DNA from: Aquilaria yunnanensis
Lineage: Eukaryota; Streptophyta; Magnoliopsida; Malvales; Thymelaeaceae
DNA: 64,000 nucleotides
Reading direction: 5' to 3'
Assembly: GCA_039654915.1 (NCBI GenBank)
Contig: CM077593.1
Span: forward strand, 56,922,501-56,986,500
Below are positions 31,215 to 43,400 of this stretch, in pieces. The notes beneath the pieces are model-generated. The model saw only the letters and a program-made list of their open reading frames with translations. It had not been told where the DNA came from and did no database searches. The position numbers and the translations under genes were made by a program. Within the stretch, counting starts at the first letter, position 1. Each line of letters opens with the position of its first letter.

Positions 31215-31621
31215 CCTTCTACTTCAAGTACCAGGGCATAAATAGCCTTTTGTAGCAAGGCGTACCTAACTTCAGCACCATGCAGAGACTTGCTCACATA
31301 ATGTACTGGCCATTGCTTTGCCCCCTTTTCCTTTACAAGCATTGAGCTGACCGCCTTTTCGGTGACGGCGAGGTAGAGTATAAGGGGTTCTCCTTCCTGT
31401 GGCTGCCGGAGTGTCGGCAAATGGGTTAGGTATACTTTAAGCTTTTCCCAGGCCTTTTCACAGTCTTCATTCCAAGGGTGCACCTCAGTTCCGAGGTCAC
31501 ATCCATTTTTTCCTACTTTAGTGAGGACTTTGAAGAATGGTCGACAGCAATCCCCATATCTGGAGATGAATCTGCTGAGGGATGTCATTCTCCTCGTGAG
31601 TCTTTGCACATCCTCGGTCAT
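31148..31621 (-). pseudogene. RT connection region and first RNase H (Tat-B)
   Basis: Open codons with VQRLTRRMTSLSRFISRYG, CRPFFKVLTK, WNEDCEKAWEKLKVYL and YLAVTEKAVSSMLV, then the HYVSKSLHGAEVRYALLQK segment. This links the RT thumb to RNase H. The frame shifts near its left end against the downstream RNase H frame (overlap 31148-31214). Confidence 0.75.
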
Positions 31622-31786
31622 TTTGGGAGTTTAAAATCCCAGCAGGGCCTTGAACTTTTCTAGATTGGCATCAATACCTCTTTAAGACACCATGAATCCA
31701 AGGAACTTGCCCGCATTCACCCCGAACACGCATTTTTGGGAGTTGAGATGAATTTCAAATGTCCTCAGTTGGTGTAATGTTTCGTC

Positions 31787-32401
31787 TTAGTCTATGTTAT
31801 GACTACTAGGCAGTTTGCTCTTAACTATCATATCATCGACGTAGACTTCCATGTTTCTCCCGATTTGGGAGCCGAAGACCCTATTCATCAACCTCTGGTA
31901 CGTGGCTCCTACATTCTTAAGCCCTAAGGGCATTCTAATATAACGGTATGTACCAACTTCGGTGATGAAGGTGGCTTTTTCCTCATCTTCAGGGTCCATC
32001 CTGATTTGATGATACCCACTAAATGGGTCGAGGAAGCTAAGAAAGCCATACTCGGCGGTTGGGTCCACCAACTGGTCTATTAGGGGCAAAGGATACAAAT
32101 CCTTAGGGCAAGCATCGTTCACGTTTCGAAAGTCGATGCACATTTGGAGTTTGTCACTTCCTTCTTTTGTGGCGATGACCACATTACTAAGCCATTTAGG
32201 ATATTTGAATTCCATTATTACATCTGCCTCCATCAACCGTTGGACTCTGGATTTTATGAAGTTGTTCTTGTGTGTCAAAAGACTTCTCTTTTTTTGGCGA
32301 ACAGGCTTTGCGTCGGGGCGTATCTTAAGACTATGATGAATTATGCGAGGGTCTACCCCAGGCATGTCCTTTTGCGAGTAGGCAAACAAATCTTTGTTCA
32401 T
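31787..32401 (-). CDS. Reverse transcriptase core ORF remnant (Tat-B)
   Basis: 204 open codons: DLFAYSQKDMPGVDPRIIHH, RSLLTHKNNFIKSRVQRLM, WLSNVVIATKEGSDKLQMC, IDFRNVNDACPKDLYPLPLI, FLSFLDPFSGYHQIRM, FITEVGTYRYIRMPLGLKN and the catalytic YVDD (MEVYVDDMIVKS). The canonical region DAFSGYHQI reads DPFSGYHQI, so the catalytic Asp is kept. It stops after SSHNID; the next 160 bp up to 31622 are RT in the same direction with three stops. RT copies element RNA into DNA in virus-like particles. Inactive in this state because gag and pol are fragmented. Confidence 0.85.
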   Translation of the reverse strand: MNKDLFAYSQKDMPGVDPRIIHHSLKIRPDAKPVRQKKRSLLTHKNNFIKSRVQRLMEADVIMEFKYPKWLSNVVIATKEGSDKLQMCIDFRNVNDACPKDLYPLPLIDQLVDPTAEYGFLSFLDPFSGYHQIRMDPEDEEKATFITEVGTYRYIRMPLGLKNVGATYQRLMNRVFGSQIGRNMEVYVDDMIVKSKLPSSHNID

Positions 32402-33264
32402 TAAAAGGAAAGATACAAGCTTTTGCTTGAATGTTTCCCCATATGGATACTTCGGCCTGGGAAAAGCTCTGCACTCTCAATTTCAATTTTTTCCAAGTCA
32501 GTTTTTTGTCCTTCTATGGCCTATGTGTACTTTCACTAGGCTCTGCCTTGGCCTAACGAATACCTTCTGGACTTCAACTTGATCAATAAATATTTCTGCA
32601 TCCTCGTCCTTTGTCCCGAAGGTGACCATCAAGTACTTTACATCTGGTCAGAAGTGAAAGTTCCCTTGAGTTTGCCTTCCAAGGATGGCATTTTATGAAG
32701 AGGGGCCATCGATGACAATGAACCTGGTCATGGTAGAGGCGAAGAGTTCTCCATTGTTCTGAACAGAAGTTCCCCTTAACATTAGAGGTAGGTCAATCTA
32801 CCTGAGGGCAGGGAGTTCGGAAGGACCTACCCCGAAGGTAAGGGATGTGACAGGTTTGAGGTCATTTTTTGCGATGCCTAAGCTTGGCAATAAGTGGGAG
32901 AATACGACATCGGCGTTGGACCCGTCATCCAGGAGCACCCTCTTTACGTCCCAACTCCCAATCCTTGCCATAATAAACAGTGGGTCATCATGTAGGAATA
33001 CTATGGTAGACCCATATTTCCGAACGAGCTTGTTCGATGGGTTACCGAATTCCATCACCGAGATCTCCCTGGCTTTCCTCTTCCTCTACGCCGAAGGTAG
33101 TCCCATGGTGATCGTCTAGATTAATCCGGTCGGAGGTGGAGGATTCTTTTTGGGACTCCGATTCTGACGTCGGTCAGAATTGTAGTCATCATCTTCCTTT
33201 CTTTCCTCCTCCCTCCTTCCCCTGGGAGAGGGCTTCTGTAGGTACCGGTGAAGTTGCCCCTTCT
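32402..33264 (-). pseudogene. Aspartic protease and linker (Tat-B)
   Basis: Read leftwards from the copia LTR: gag end (RGREEGGKKDD), then VMEFGNPSNKLVRKYGSTI, HDDPLFIMARIGSWDVKRV and the active site LLDDGSNADVVF; Tat-type proteases have DDGS or DNGS in place of DTGA (family knowledge). Then SLTFGVGPSELPALRQIDL and LGRQTQGNFHF. The open part is 32798-33058. Stops and frame changes follow toward RT. It would cut the gag-pol polyprotein. Confidence 0.75.
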
Positions 33265-34681
33265 TGTTCGTGTTGTGCCCAAAAGGCAATCATAAGATGA
33301 TTGTATTTTTTGCACATTGAGTCATGATATTTTATTAAGGCATTAATCCAGCAATTATGTTTGTTTTTTTGTTTCTGCATAACTTAACAAACATAATTGT
33401 AACCCTAGAATAATGATATTCTTAAACATCCCTGGTCTAGTATTATTGTGGAGTGGGTTGCAATAATACATAACGACTAGCATATGTGGAGACTAATATG
33501 AGATATGTAGTCTACATATGGGTACAAGTTGGAGAACTTGTGTACTGGACCGACTCACCATGAGAACACTTCATGAATCGTTATATGAGTGTCATAAGTG
33601 ATTCTCATAGTGATCATGGTATATGTAGTCCTTCGACCTAAGATCATCAAGGTTCCCTACATGTGAGTCGCATACTTTGATACTTTCCTTTGTTACTCGT
33701 AACTAAGTGAACTTGAAGGAGGTCACTGGGTATGTCACATATCATGTGGAGGGATTTGTATGATTAAGATGAGATTTGTCCCTCCTATGTAACGGGAGTG
33801 ATATCTTCGGGCCCCTTGATAGAGTAAGCCTTAGAAAAATGCATGGCCATGCTCGGATGAGTTGATATACGATATCAATGTCATCAATTTAAGTTGGTTT
33901 ATTCGATAATCAAGAAACCAAAGATTGGGCTATACGAAAGTGACACATTCCATGTCTCGTGCTTAGTCTTGATATCTTGGACAAAGGGACAATGGCATAT
34001 ATCGGTGATGATCATAAAGGTTTAGTCGAATCATCGACAATCTTGTCGCTTGGGTAGCAATGATGTGTTGCTAGACACTACTCATTGCTTATGATCATAA
34101 ATGTGATTTATGATCATTGCCAATGTGGTAAGAGCTTATTGGGTCACACACATAGAGATAGTTCGATCATTAGAGTGCATGGGCTAATAATTTGGGTTTT
34201 GGTTTCACAATAATTTCGTATTAATAATGGGCCCAATAGTTGAGCCATTATTAAGCCCGAAATTAAAGCCTAATTGGATTCGGGCTTTGAAACCTATTAG
34301 GCCTGGAAGTTGAGTCTCACTATAAATACAACTTTTAGTGAGAAATTCACAGGTCTCCTTGCCCTAGCCTCCCAAAAGGACAGCTGCACTCTTCTCTTGC
34401 AATTCCTTGGAGGATGCAAGCTAGCACTGCGAGCGCAAGAAAAACACATCTGTCGAGACGCGGTGGAAGCGTGGTGATCCCGAGAGGCTCGTGTGGATAC
34501 CATAAAGAGCTTGAACACGTCAACTGTTCAAGTTTTGTGATTCGACTCTACAGTTGAGTGAGAGATCTTAACCGAAAATTAGGTATGAAAATTTTTGAAC
34601 ACCCGATTTACCCCGTTTCACTTGGATCCTGGAGGGTTTCGATTAAATTCCGCTGCACTATTTGGCTCCCGAAACCTATCA
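33265..34681 (+). repeat. Ty1/copia solo LTR 2 in Tat-B gag
   Basis: 1417 bp, TGTTCGTGTTGTGCCC to GAAACCTATCA. Flanks CTTCT (33260-33264) and CTGCT (34682-34686) match at 4 of 5 bases. Tat-B gag continues across. Same family as the LTRs at 7999, 49968, 53912 and 59623. TATAAATA box near 34322; the 12-bp-stem hairpin near 34091 is perfect. Confidence 0.9.
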
Positions 34682-36201
34682 CTGCTTGATTAGGGATGTG
34701 ATGTACTTCCTAAGTTGGAAGCAATCCTCAGTGTCATGACTGTGATACCAATGGAATTGGCAGAATTTCTTCATATTCTTCTTGTTTGCTGAGGTCATGC
34801 CCTTCGGACGCTGGATTGGATTGCCCTGCCTTTCCATGGCCAGTAGTATGTTTGTTCTGGAGGTGTTCAAGGGAGTGAATGACATGGGGTTTTTCCCCCT
34901 CTGCTTGTGGGGTCTTCCCCCGCCCTCGGCTGAACACCGAGGTTGGTGACTCTAACCTTCGGCTGATGGGGATCAGACTTCAGTCCCCCCATTCTCAGCT
35001 TTTCGACTATCATATGCTACTCGGCTCTTCGGTAGAATTCCCCCAAGGTGTCTAGGGGATCCTTGGAGAATTCGCAGAAAAGTTGAGAGTCCCTCCGAAG
35101 TCCTCTGATCATTACGAGGATACAAATTTTGGAACAGAAATCCGACATGGTTAGAGCCTCTCAGTTGAACCTTTTGACATAGTCCTAAATGGTCTCCCCA
35201 CTCTTTTGGGCTATGTCAAACATCTGAACGGGCATCTTTGCCATCGATCTGCTCCCAATGAACTGCTGAGAGATGGTAGTGGACAACTTCTGGAAACCCA
35301 TTATGGTTCCGAGGGCTAGGGAGTTGTAGTAGGCAGTTGTCGGCCCTGAGAGGGTGACCTTAATACATTTGCAGAGGGTGGCATCATCAGCGCCGTGTAG
35401 CACCATGCTGCGTCTGTACTTCGTGAGCTGGGCTTGGGGGTCACTGCACCCATCGTACGTCTCCAAGTGTGGCACCCGAAAGTTGCTTGCCATAGGTGCC
35501 TCAACTATTGCTCGGATAAAGGATGACTCTTCTCCGGTGGAGATCTCCGACAACCTTGACTAGACAGGCTTCCGAGCCACCTGCCTTTCCACTTTCTCCA
35601 ACCTCTTTAGGATCTTTTCCATGAGGATGGTGCTGCTGGGCTCTTCTCGCTGCCTGGAGGCCTCTGGCAACGGAGAATGATGCCTCTTTTTCGAGGAGTA
35701 ACTTCGGCGGCGGGGTGATTGTGATATCTATTCCGGTGATGAACTTCGTCGATGGGAAGTCCTAGCCCCTTTGGACCCCGTTTCTCCAATACGTCGGCCT
35801 CTGTGGGGCATGTCCTCCATTGAGGACTCGTCACGGAAGTCCCCACTCCCTAAACTTTGGTGAGTGGACTTCAGGCTTTTCTCCCAATTGGGAGTTGGTG
35901 AAGAGGCGCTTCAGCCCGAAGGTTGTTGTGACCACCTTCGGTCCAACTGTTGTGTCATTTTAGCCACAACAGTGTGCTGAAAGTCATGTAAGAAGCTCAT
36001 CATGATCGTTAGAGGATGTTCATCCTCAGGCAAGGAAGTCCCTACGGCTGGTTGTTTAGTCGCCGGTTGAGCTTTCGGCGCAGACGGGGACTTTGGGACT
36101 CCCTTGTCCTTAGAACGTCGGGTTTCAATGACAGCGACCCGGGGGTGAGTTCCCATAGACGGCGACAAATTATGCCCATCAGCATCTTCATTGTATGACA
36201 T
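34682..36201 (-). pseudogene. gag (Tat-B), degenerate
   Basis: Starts MSYNEDADGHN at 36201, 54 bp after the LTR end. It contains an N-terminal low-complexity part (SPSMGTHPRVAVIETRRSKDKG), then the retrotransposon gag domain with FRVPHLETYDGCSDPQAQL and TKYRRSMVLHGADDATLCK, FIGSRSMAKMPVQMFDIAQK, and near its left end CQFHWYHSHDTEDCFQLRKY, the Tat-type knuckle with one Cys, His residues and Cys. Several frameshifts separate the open parts 35911-36279, 35607-35846, 35185-35553 and 34679-34885. The copia LTR cuts it shortly after the knuckle. Confidence 0.75.
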
Positions 36202-36255
36202 GGTAGGCCTGAGAGGGACTTCCGATATGGAGATGCTGGTAGAGGAGACTTCCGG

Positions 36256-36943
36256 TGTGTGATTGCCTGAAATGCTCAAAAGAACAGGGGTTAGGAGGCC
36301 CCGGGAGTGTATTTCGGGGGAAGGAGCCTTCGACGCCCAAGTCAGTATTTGGGGAACAATGAGCAGGAAGTGGAGAGTAGAAAGTAGAGAGTCTCTTAAG
36401 GGTTTAGGCTCTGCTTACCAAGGTCGCTCCCCAAGTATTTATAGGAGAGCGTTGGGAGAAGTCCGTTTGACACAGCCCGCTTAGATCATGAACGTGTTCG
36501 GCCAGATGCGGTCCGTACCTTTGGGGATGGGGATCTCCATCTGGCCATAGGCCGTTCTGGCCAGAAGTTAGGGCCGTGGGATGCCTGTGTGTCAAGGGCG
36601 TGTATGAGGTCCTTATGTTAGAGGCTCCTTAACCGTTTTTGTCATGTCCACAAGACCCCTTCGGTGAAAGAGACCTCTTCAGGATATGAGAGCTTTTTGC
36701 CGTTGCTCTAGTCATTCGGAAGGCCCCTCGGTAGAAAGGATTCCCTTCAGAGGATGTTTTCCCCTACCGAGGATGGTGAGTCTACTTTTCCTGAAGTTGC
36801 TCAAGATATCTTACCGAGGGTGGCAGTGTGCCATGTTCCCGAGGTCATTCCTATTATTCCCCGAGGGTGATGCTCGTCTTTACCGAGGGTGGTGCTCATC
36901 AGAACTTGGGAATTTGAAAGGTAATAGCCCTTTGGCTATCGCA
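36256..36943 (-). repeat. 5' LTR of Tat-B
   Basis: 688 bp from TGCGATAGCCAAAGGGC to GGCAATCACACA in element orientation. Its end is fixed by comparison with Tat-D, where CCAACA is followed by TTGGAGGTCC. TATA box TATAAATA at 36436-36443 (minus). The right border joins Tat-C integrase. Confidence 0.82.
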
Positions 36944-37338
36944 AAATTTTTGTAAGTATAGAAGTTTTCCAAAAAGTCTGAGTCCCACACGTTCTTCAAT
37001 TGTTCCCCTTCGATATTGCCAAACCCATAGACCCCTGTCCGAATTTCATCTAGGAAGAGGTAACGCCCTTCCCAATTTGACCGAAGTACACCGTGAGATG
37101 TTCTTCGGGCTTCCAATTCGGCTCTTCAGAGAACTAGGTCCCCTTTTGTGATTCCCTTAGGTTTGACGCGCAAGTTTGTTGCAATGGCCACCATTTGCTG
37201 GAAAGCTCTCCTTCTGAGCTCGAACATATTCTTACATTTGTCAATCACGTCGAGTTTGGTTCTTAAGCCGATGTTGTTACATTCCTTGTTGAAAACTTGT
37301 ATTCGGATAGAAGGATGTTGGACTTCAATTGGGATGAG
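36944..37338 (-). pseudogene. Integrase C-terminal fragment (Tat-C)
   Basis: Minus-strand LIPIEVQHPSIRIQVF, ECNNIGLRTKLDVIDKCKN, RRRAFQQMVAIATNL, KGITKGDLVL, then ARRTSHGVLRSNWEGRYLF and DFLENFYTYKNF. It corresponds to the last 130 residues of the Tat-B integrase (about 29307-29690). On the left the Tat-B 5' LTR was inserted just after the stop region; on the right a 2.4-kb LTR-like block replaces the upstream part. The missing remainder is not seen elsewhere in the window. Confidence 0.75.
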
Positions 37339-39770
37339 TGACACGGCCGTCCTTGGTCCCTGCCCAGGAAGCCCTGTGAGAGCTGGTCTAACGGTGGATT
37401 GTTATTGGCTAGTTGTGTATGTGTGCAGATTAAATCCCATGATACTAGTTGATTATCCTAGAATATGCAATATGCATGCTCTTCATGCTTTGACTTGGTT
37501 TATTAAAACCATAAAACATTAACTTGGCCAAGTAATTTCTACACATAAGTAAGTACAAATAGCCAAAGCATACAAAATCAACATTTGTGTGAGTTTACTA
37601 CACATAACAACTCGTGAGAACATTCATACATAAAGTAGACTAATGCCCTCACCCAAGAGCAAACCTAGAGTCGAAGACTCCTCATAACATAGACTATGGA
37701 GGCAACTAAAAGTACTGTATAAATACAAGCCTCTACTGAGATCTCTTTGACTTAACTCCCACCTTGGATACACGTCCCAGTGGCGAGTTTCAAAAGTCCT
37801 TGCCAAGTCCTACTAGGCTCTGCAGCCAAAGGAAAATACTAGTTAGTACTGTTACTTGACCAACAAACCAACTAAATATTCCCATGTAGACTAGAATCAC
37901 AAGGATTCTCAAATGCCGTACCTGTACACACAAAAGTGCACTACCATGATAATCCTCAACGATTACCCGGTCCAGCAACTTCAGTCTCTGCATAACATAA
38001 CTAGGGAGTGAGAATTCAACAATTCTCAGTAAGGGGTCTTCAGTGTACCTACAAGAAAATTACTAGGACTGGACATATGATGAACATATGTAAACTTGCT
38101 ACGAGCTAACACAGCATGATGGTCTAATATATACACATGTAACTAGGCCATCAAGACCTCTCCTCAACTAGTCCTCCTCACGGTGCACCACTCCGTGCCT
38201 AGCGAGTTTTGATCACTAACCCACTCCTAGTAAGCTGTAGCTTACTTGATGCAATCATGTAGCCTTCCCTTAGCCGTTATGCAGGGGAATTATGGTGGAA
38301 TTTTGTAGACTAGGCCATAAGGCCTCCTTATAGACTAGATGAACAAGGTTTCACCTTGCAACCTCATGGCTACGCCACGGCTAGGTCGATAAGGGTTCTA
38401 AAACTTTCATCTAAGCTAGTGGTACTTAGTTATGTTCATTTGTAACCTAGTTTCCTTGCTTGTTGCACAAGCACCCTTAAAACCCTACAAAACTCAAGGA
38501 AACTCTTATGTTTCGTGGGACTTTCGGAAGTCTCGGAGTACCCCCAGAATCCTTAGACCCTTTGGTACTCTAAGAACCCCCGTAGGTCTCACTTGGATCA
38601 TCCTAGCAAAATGTGGAAAATTTTCCATTTTTTTCTGTGGCGACGTTGGTAACGTTCTGTGAACTTTCGCTCAATTGGCGACACATCACTGGAGTTGACA
38701 TGTAATTGGCGACGCATCGCCAATCTGCAGAAATTCAGAATTTGGCACATTTTGTTGCTATGAACTTTGGATGATTCCTACACATATCAAACATGCGTGG
38801 AATGCCTCCAAATTTCATACACTTATAGAACACATTGCATAGAACATAACCAACTATCACAAGCTAATCTATGATGTCTTGTAACATCAATCCAATCCTC
38901 CCAAATCTCTTAGTCCACCACAATTGAACCAAACCTTTAACTAATGCCATAGCTAAAACCACTCGAATTCTTGAAGCAAACTTAAGCTAATGGCATTGAC
39001 TGAACTTGAAAGCATATCTCCCTTACCTCAACTCCAAGCAACAAGCAAGAATCATGCTCCTTTTCAGTCAACCAAGCTCACCAAAGTTCTACACAAGTTC
39101 TAATCCAAAAACAATGGCATCAAACATCAAAACTTCACTCTCTAACCAAAACCCAAGCTCCAAACTAAGTAAATAACATGAATTCAATAAAGAACACTTT
39201 GCTTACCTCATTCAAAAACAGGGGATATGGAAATATGCCCTTCCAAGCTTCAAAATCGTGGTTCCAAGCTTGAAATTAGCTTCTCCAAGCGTATATACTT
39301 TGATAACTTCTTGTTCCACCAAGAATTTCTTGATTCCAAGGAGAATTGGATGGAGAAATGAGAGTGGAGAGGATGAACATGAAAATATGGCAGCCACCCT
39401 CACTTTCTCCTTCTTAAACCCTCCCTTAACACACAAGCCATCAAAGTATTAAGCTTAATACAATTAAGCCCCTATCTTTGTAACTTAGTCATTCTTGATT
39501 AAATTCTTGTCTATTCCTTAAGTTTGAGTTAAGGCTGAAAGTTCAGTTTTAAAAATTCATTTTAAAACACTCGGGGCTCGTCCCGGCTATTTAGGATGCA
39601 AAATTACCATTTTGCCCCTGAACTTCGTTTAGTGCCTCATTCTTCTCGAAACTTAGTGAACTTTGCTAAACTTCTCTATTCTTGCTGTGTAAACTTGAAT
39701 TAAGGTTCTAAACTTAATTTAAAACACTTTACCTTCCTCAATTACGCTTGCCACTAGAAGGGCCATAACA
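37339..39770 (-). repeat. LTR-like block, chromovirus type, borders uncertain
   Basis: 2432 bp from TGACACGGCCGTCCTTGG to AGAAGGGCCATAACA. In minus orientation it runs TGTTATGGCC to GGCCGTGTCA, as chromovirus LTRs do, and it interrupts Tat-C integrase sharply on its left. The flanks ATGAG and ATCCT do not match, so it could be a truncated element end and not a solo LTR. No coding region. Confidence 0.5.
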
Positions 39771-40319
39771 ATCCTGGAGTAGGTAACATAGCTAAGTTGT
39801 GACTTGAGGCAAAGTGAAAGCATAGTGCATCCTTGGTAGGTTAAACGGGCAAGGCTTAGTACCTTGGTGATCTAGGTGAGTATATTAGATTGAGACACCA
39901 AGTGAGAGCCTAGTGGAACTAGTTGGGTGGAGGCTTAGTACCGTGGTGTCGACAAGCCAACAGCTTGAGGCACTATGCGGGAGCCTAGTACAGCTAGTGA
40001 GTTCCTTAGAACTCAACCAAGGAGTGTATACCATGTTCACCTATACACAACAAAAGGAAGGCTAACCAGTGAGCTAAACTCACTAAGACGTCAGCATGCT
40101 AAGCTTGCTACGAGCGAATTAGGGGCCAGGAACTCACTAGGCATGGGGTGATGTCTGTGCAAGGACTAGGAAGAGGTAGGGGCCCAGGGGACTCTAATAT
40201 ATGCGCATATGTTAGGCATCAAACTGCACAGGTCCCGCAGTAGATTTCATATATTATATATATGAGTGCCCTCAAGTTTTTCTTTATAGGTTTTTAATGT
40301 TTCTTTGTAGGTGCCCAAA
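39771..40319. other. Unassigned interval with a two-unit repeat
   Basis: No gene seen. The stretch 39850-40010 contains two similar units of about 80 bp, each with GGCTTAGTACC(T/G)TGGTG followed by GAG(A/G)CAC, GGGAGCCTAGT or GAGAGCCTAGT and an A(C)AGCTAG end. It ends at the insertion point of the solo LTR 40320-46167 and continues at 46168. Confidence 0.4.
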
Positions 40320-40453
40320 TGTTACCGACTCTGGGATACTCTAGTTATGGTGCCAAAACTGTGCATTTAGACTCCCAGGATTGGTAATATTCTGTAGGCC
40401 ATCAGAACATAACCCTTAGTGTGCATACCCAAGTGGCCCTCTTGGGCACTATG

Positions 40454-43400
40454 TGTCACACCTCACTCAGGCCCTGGCCTATAAGTTTCTAAACTAACTT
40501 ACAAGCCCAACTCTAAATCAAGTTTCTAGCTCTCGGCCAAGCAAGCAATGGCAACTTTTAAGTCTTATTTTCTTAAGTTAAGAGGCCTGGGAGGTGGCCC
40601 AGGTGGCTTTTAAAAAAATTCCAATAACAACTTGCAGCAAAGGCAAGGCCCAATACCACTAACTTGCACAACAAGCAGGGTTAAAATTGATTACTTGCAT
40701 ATCAAGCAAGGCAACACTTAATGAAACTTTAAGTGCATACATGGTGTGCAATCAAGTGTACTACCTATATGGCAACCAAGAAGCCCACAATGTAGGTTTA
40801 GATTTTGAAAACTACAAGGTAATATGCATGGTGCTCTCGGCCAACAATCAAACATATAATAGTACACCACAATTTCATAAGTTTAGGCCCATAATATTCT
40901 GCACATAAGTCCAAGCATAATGCCATCCATAAGCCCATACATAACTTGGCATCCAAGATCCACAAAGCATCATCAAACTAGGTATCCAAGACTACATATA
41001 TATACAAACCAAAAGGGTAATCTACCTAGCATCTAACATGGCTATATATGCCAAACATCCATAAGTTGTTCAAGCCAAGTTACATACAACCCGAGACCAT
41101 ACTCCTAATGGTCAAATAAAACCTTGAGAATCCCATACAGAAGTACACACTGCAACACCAAGCCTATGGCCATATTCATGGTCATAAAGGTGAATACCAC
41201 AATCAGAGCTAAAGTCCAAGTATCCATGCTCTCCTAGACAGTTCCCACTCTACAGCCTGCAAACTTAAAACAGAAGTCTCGGCCAACATACAATAAGACT
41301 TGTAATGAACCCAAAAGTAGTAAGCCAAGCACACATTGGCACATACCTTGGAAACTAAGTAACTAAACACTAAGCACACACACAAAGCAGCTTAGCACTA
41401 TTCAGGCCAATTGTCCTTGCCTGAAAATAAAAGGATGGGCAGTGAGTAAAAACTCAGTAGGATTCACTCATATATATTCAACTCAAAAATGAGTCTATTT
41501 AGTTAAGCTGAGTATTCACTCAAAGCTTAACCTCCCATTAGCTAGTTCAACCTGCAAAACAAACACAAAAACAAGAAAACCAAGCATATACATATACAAG
41601 ATAGATAACTATGGCAATTAATCCATAAGTGGGGTTAGCATGCACAAGGAATCACCAAAGCACACAAGGACACACACACACTCCACAAAAGTGCTCTCGG
41701 CCATAGAAACCTTACATGTACCCATGTGCATTTTTGCACACAAACCTTTCCAATATCATTTCCACTTGGAGCTCCCAAAATGCCAAGCAAATAGGCCACA
41801 TTTACTTGCATTTCTAGTACATGTACACTAGTCAATTAGGTAATCAACAATTCAACCGAGTATAAAATTTAAGCCTATCAAGCAACTAAGGTCATTTGGC
41901 AAATTTTAACCATCACTTAGCCACTCTAAACACTTGAACAATGGCACATTACCAAGCAACATCAAGTGTTAGTGAACCCTACCTTAATAGCTCTCGGTTT
42001 ACAACCAAGCTTCAAGTGCCCAAGTGTTCCTCAACCTCAACGCCTATCAAATCAATTACATAGGCATCAACACACAAACTCATGGATTAAATTACCATGA
42101 CTCACATGAAGAACACTAAGATACACACACTTAAGCTCTCGGCCAACAAGGCCCAATTTCATATACATGTGCTACCCATCATTCTACCACACCACATGAT
42201 ATTCTAATCATCAATGAACATCATCCATGGCATTATTTCCAATTAACCAAGTGAAACGCACCATTCCACTCTAATCCAAGCTTTCGGCCAAAGTGCCCAA
42301 CTCCACATAGTTATACTATCCATCCTTCTAACTCACTACATATTCATGTAATCACCCATAAAGCTTGCTCATGGCACAGATACCATGTAACCAAGCAAAG
42401 CACATTTAAGTATATTAATCCAACCTTTCAGCCATGATGCCCATTTCACATATTAGTGTCCTTTATTAACTAATTCATTCCATGGTTATTCAATCACCAA
42501 TATACATCACTCAAGGCATCCTTACCATGTAACCAAGCAAAATACATCATTTCACATTAAGTCTAGCTCTCGGTTATAATGCCCATAACCACACATTTGT
42601 GTTCTTCATCAATCCAAACCAACATACACTCACCAACTCATCATTAATCACAGTTCATGGCATCAATGCCATGTAATCGAGAGTAGAACATGAATTACCT
42701 CAAAGTATACTTTTCGGCCAAACACAATTTTGCTCAACTTGTTGTTCTCCTCTCCAATTTGCCTAGCACAAGATCAAATAGGCAGCAACAACACTTAGTC
42801 ATGGATTAATTTCCATGGAATTCAAGAAGAACACCAAGATTAATCTTCCAAAACTTTTGGCCAACAACAACTTCTTAAACCCACATCAAGCTTGTTCAAT
42901 TAACTCAATCCAACACTAATTGAGCACTTAAATCCCTTGTTCATGGAAGGAATACCATGTAATCAAGGAAACATAAACATTACCTCAAAACCCTTGCTCA
43001 AACGTCTCGGCCTTCCTTGAATTTTCAAGAACTAGAGCTTGAATCCAAGTGAGCTTATGCCGAAACAAACCTTCCAAGCTTGAATCCTTCAAGTGTCTTC
43101 AAGATTGTTGAATTCAAGATCAATTTGTGAAGGAACTCTCAAGAACGCACTCGGCCAAAGAAGAACAAAGGGAGCCCGAAATGTGCTAAGTGAATGGCCT
43201 TCCCTAACTCGGCCTAAATGGTTTGGGTTTTAGTTAGCTAATTGCTAACTTTGGCTTCCATAATTTTGCATGAGACATTGTAGCTCTTAGCTCCTCATGT
43301 GCTCAATGCCGCCACTAAAACCTTGATTCCAATGACACTTTAGTCCATACATGGCCCATAATGCCAAGCAAGTAAACAACACAAGTACCAAGGTGTCATA

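Larger units (their letters stand above)
24977..36943 (-). mobile_element. Ty3/gypsy Tat-like element B
   Basis: The most complete Tat copy, about 12.0 kb including a 1.4-kb copia solo LTR. Reading leftwards: 5' LTR (36256-36943), gag (36201-34682), protease, RT, RNase H, integrase (33264-29307), then the antisense gene on the plus strand (26389-28851), polypurine tract (25653-25664) and 3' LTR (24977-25652). Flanking bases show no matching TSD because the left LTR runs on into another gag. It is inserted into the integrase 3' end of Tat-C (36944). All coding parts carry stops or frameshifts. Confidence 0.87.

Noticed and set aside
37334..39775. Target duplication for the LTR-like block 37339-39770
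   Set aside because: ATGAG and ATCCT share only two positions, no better than chance.
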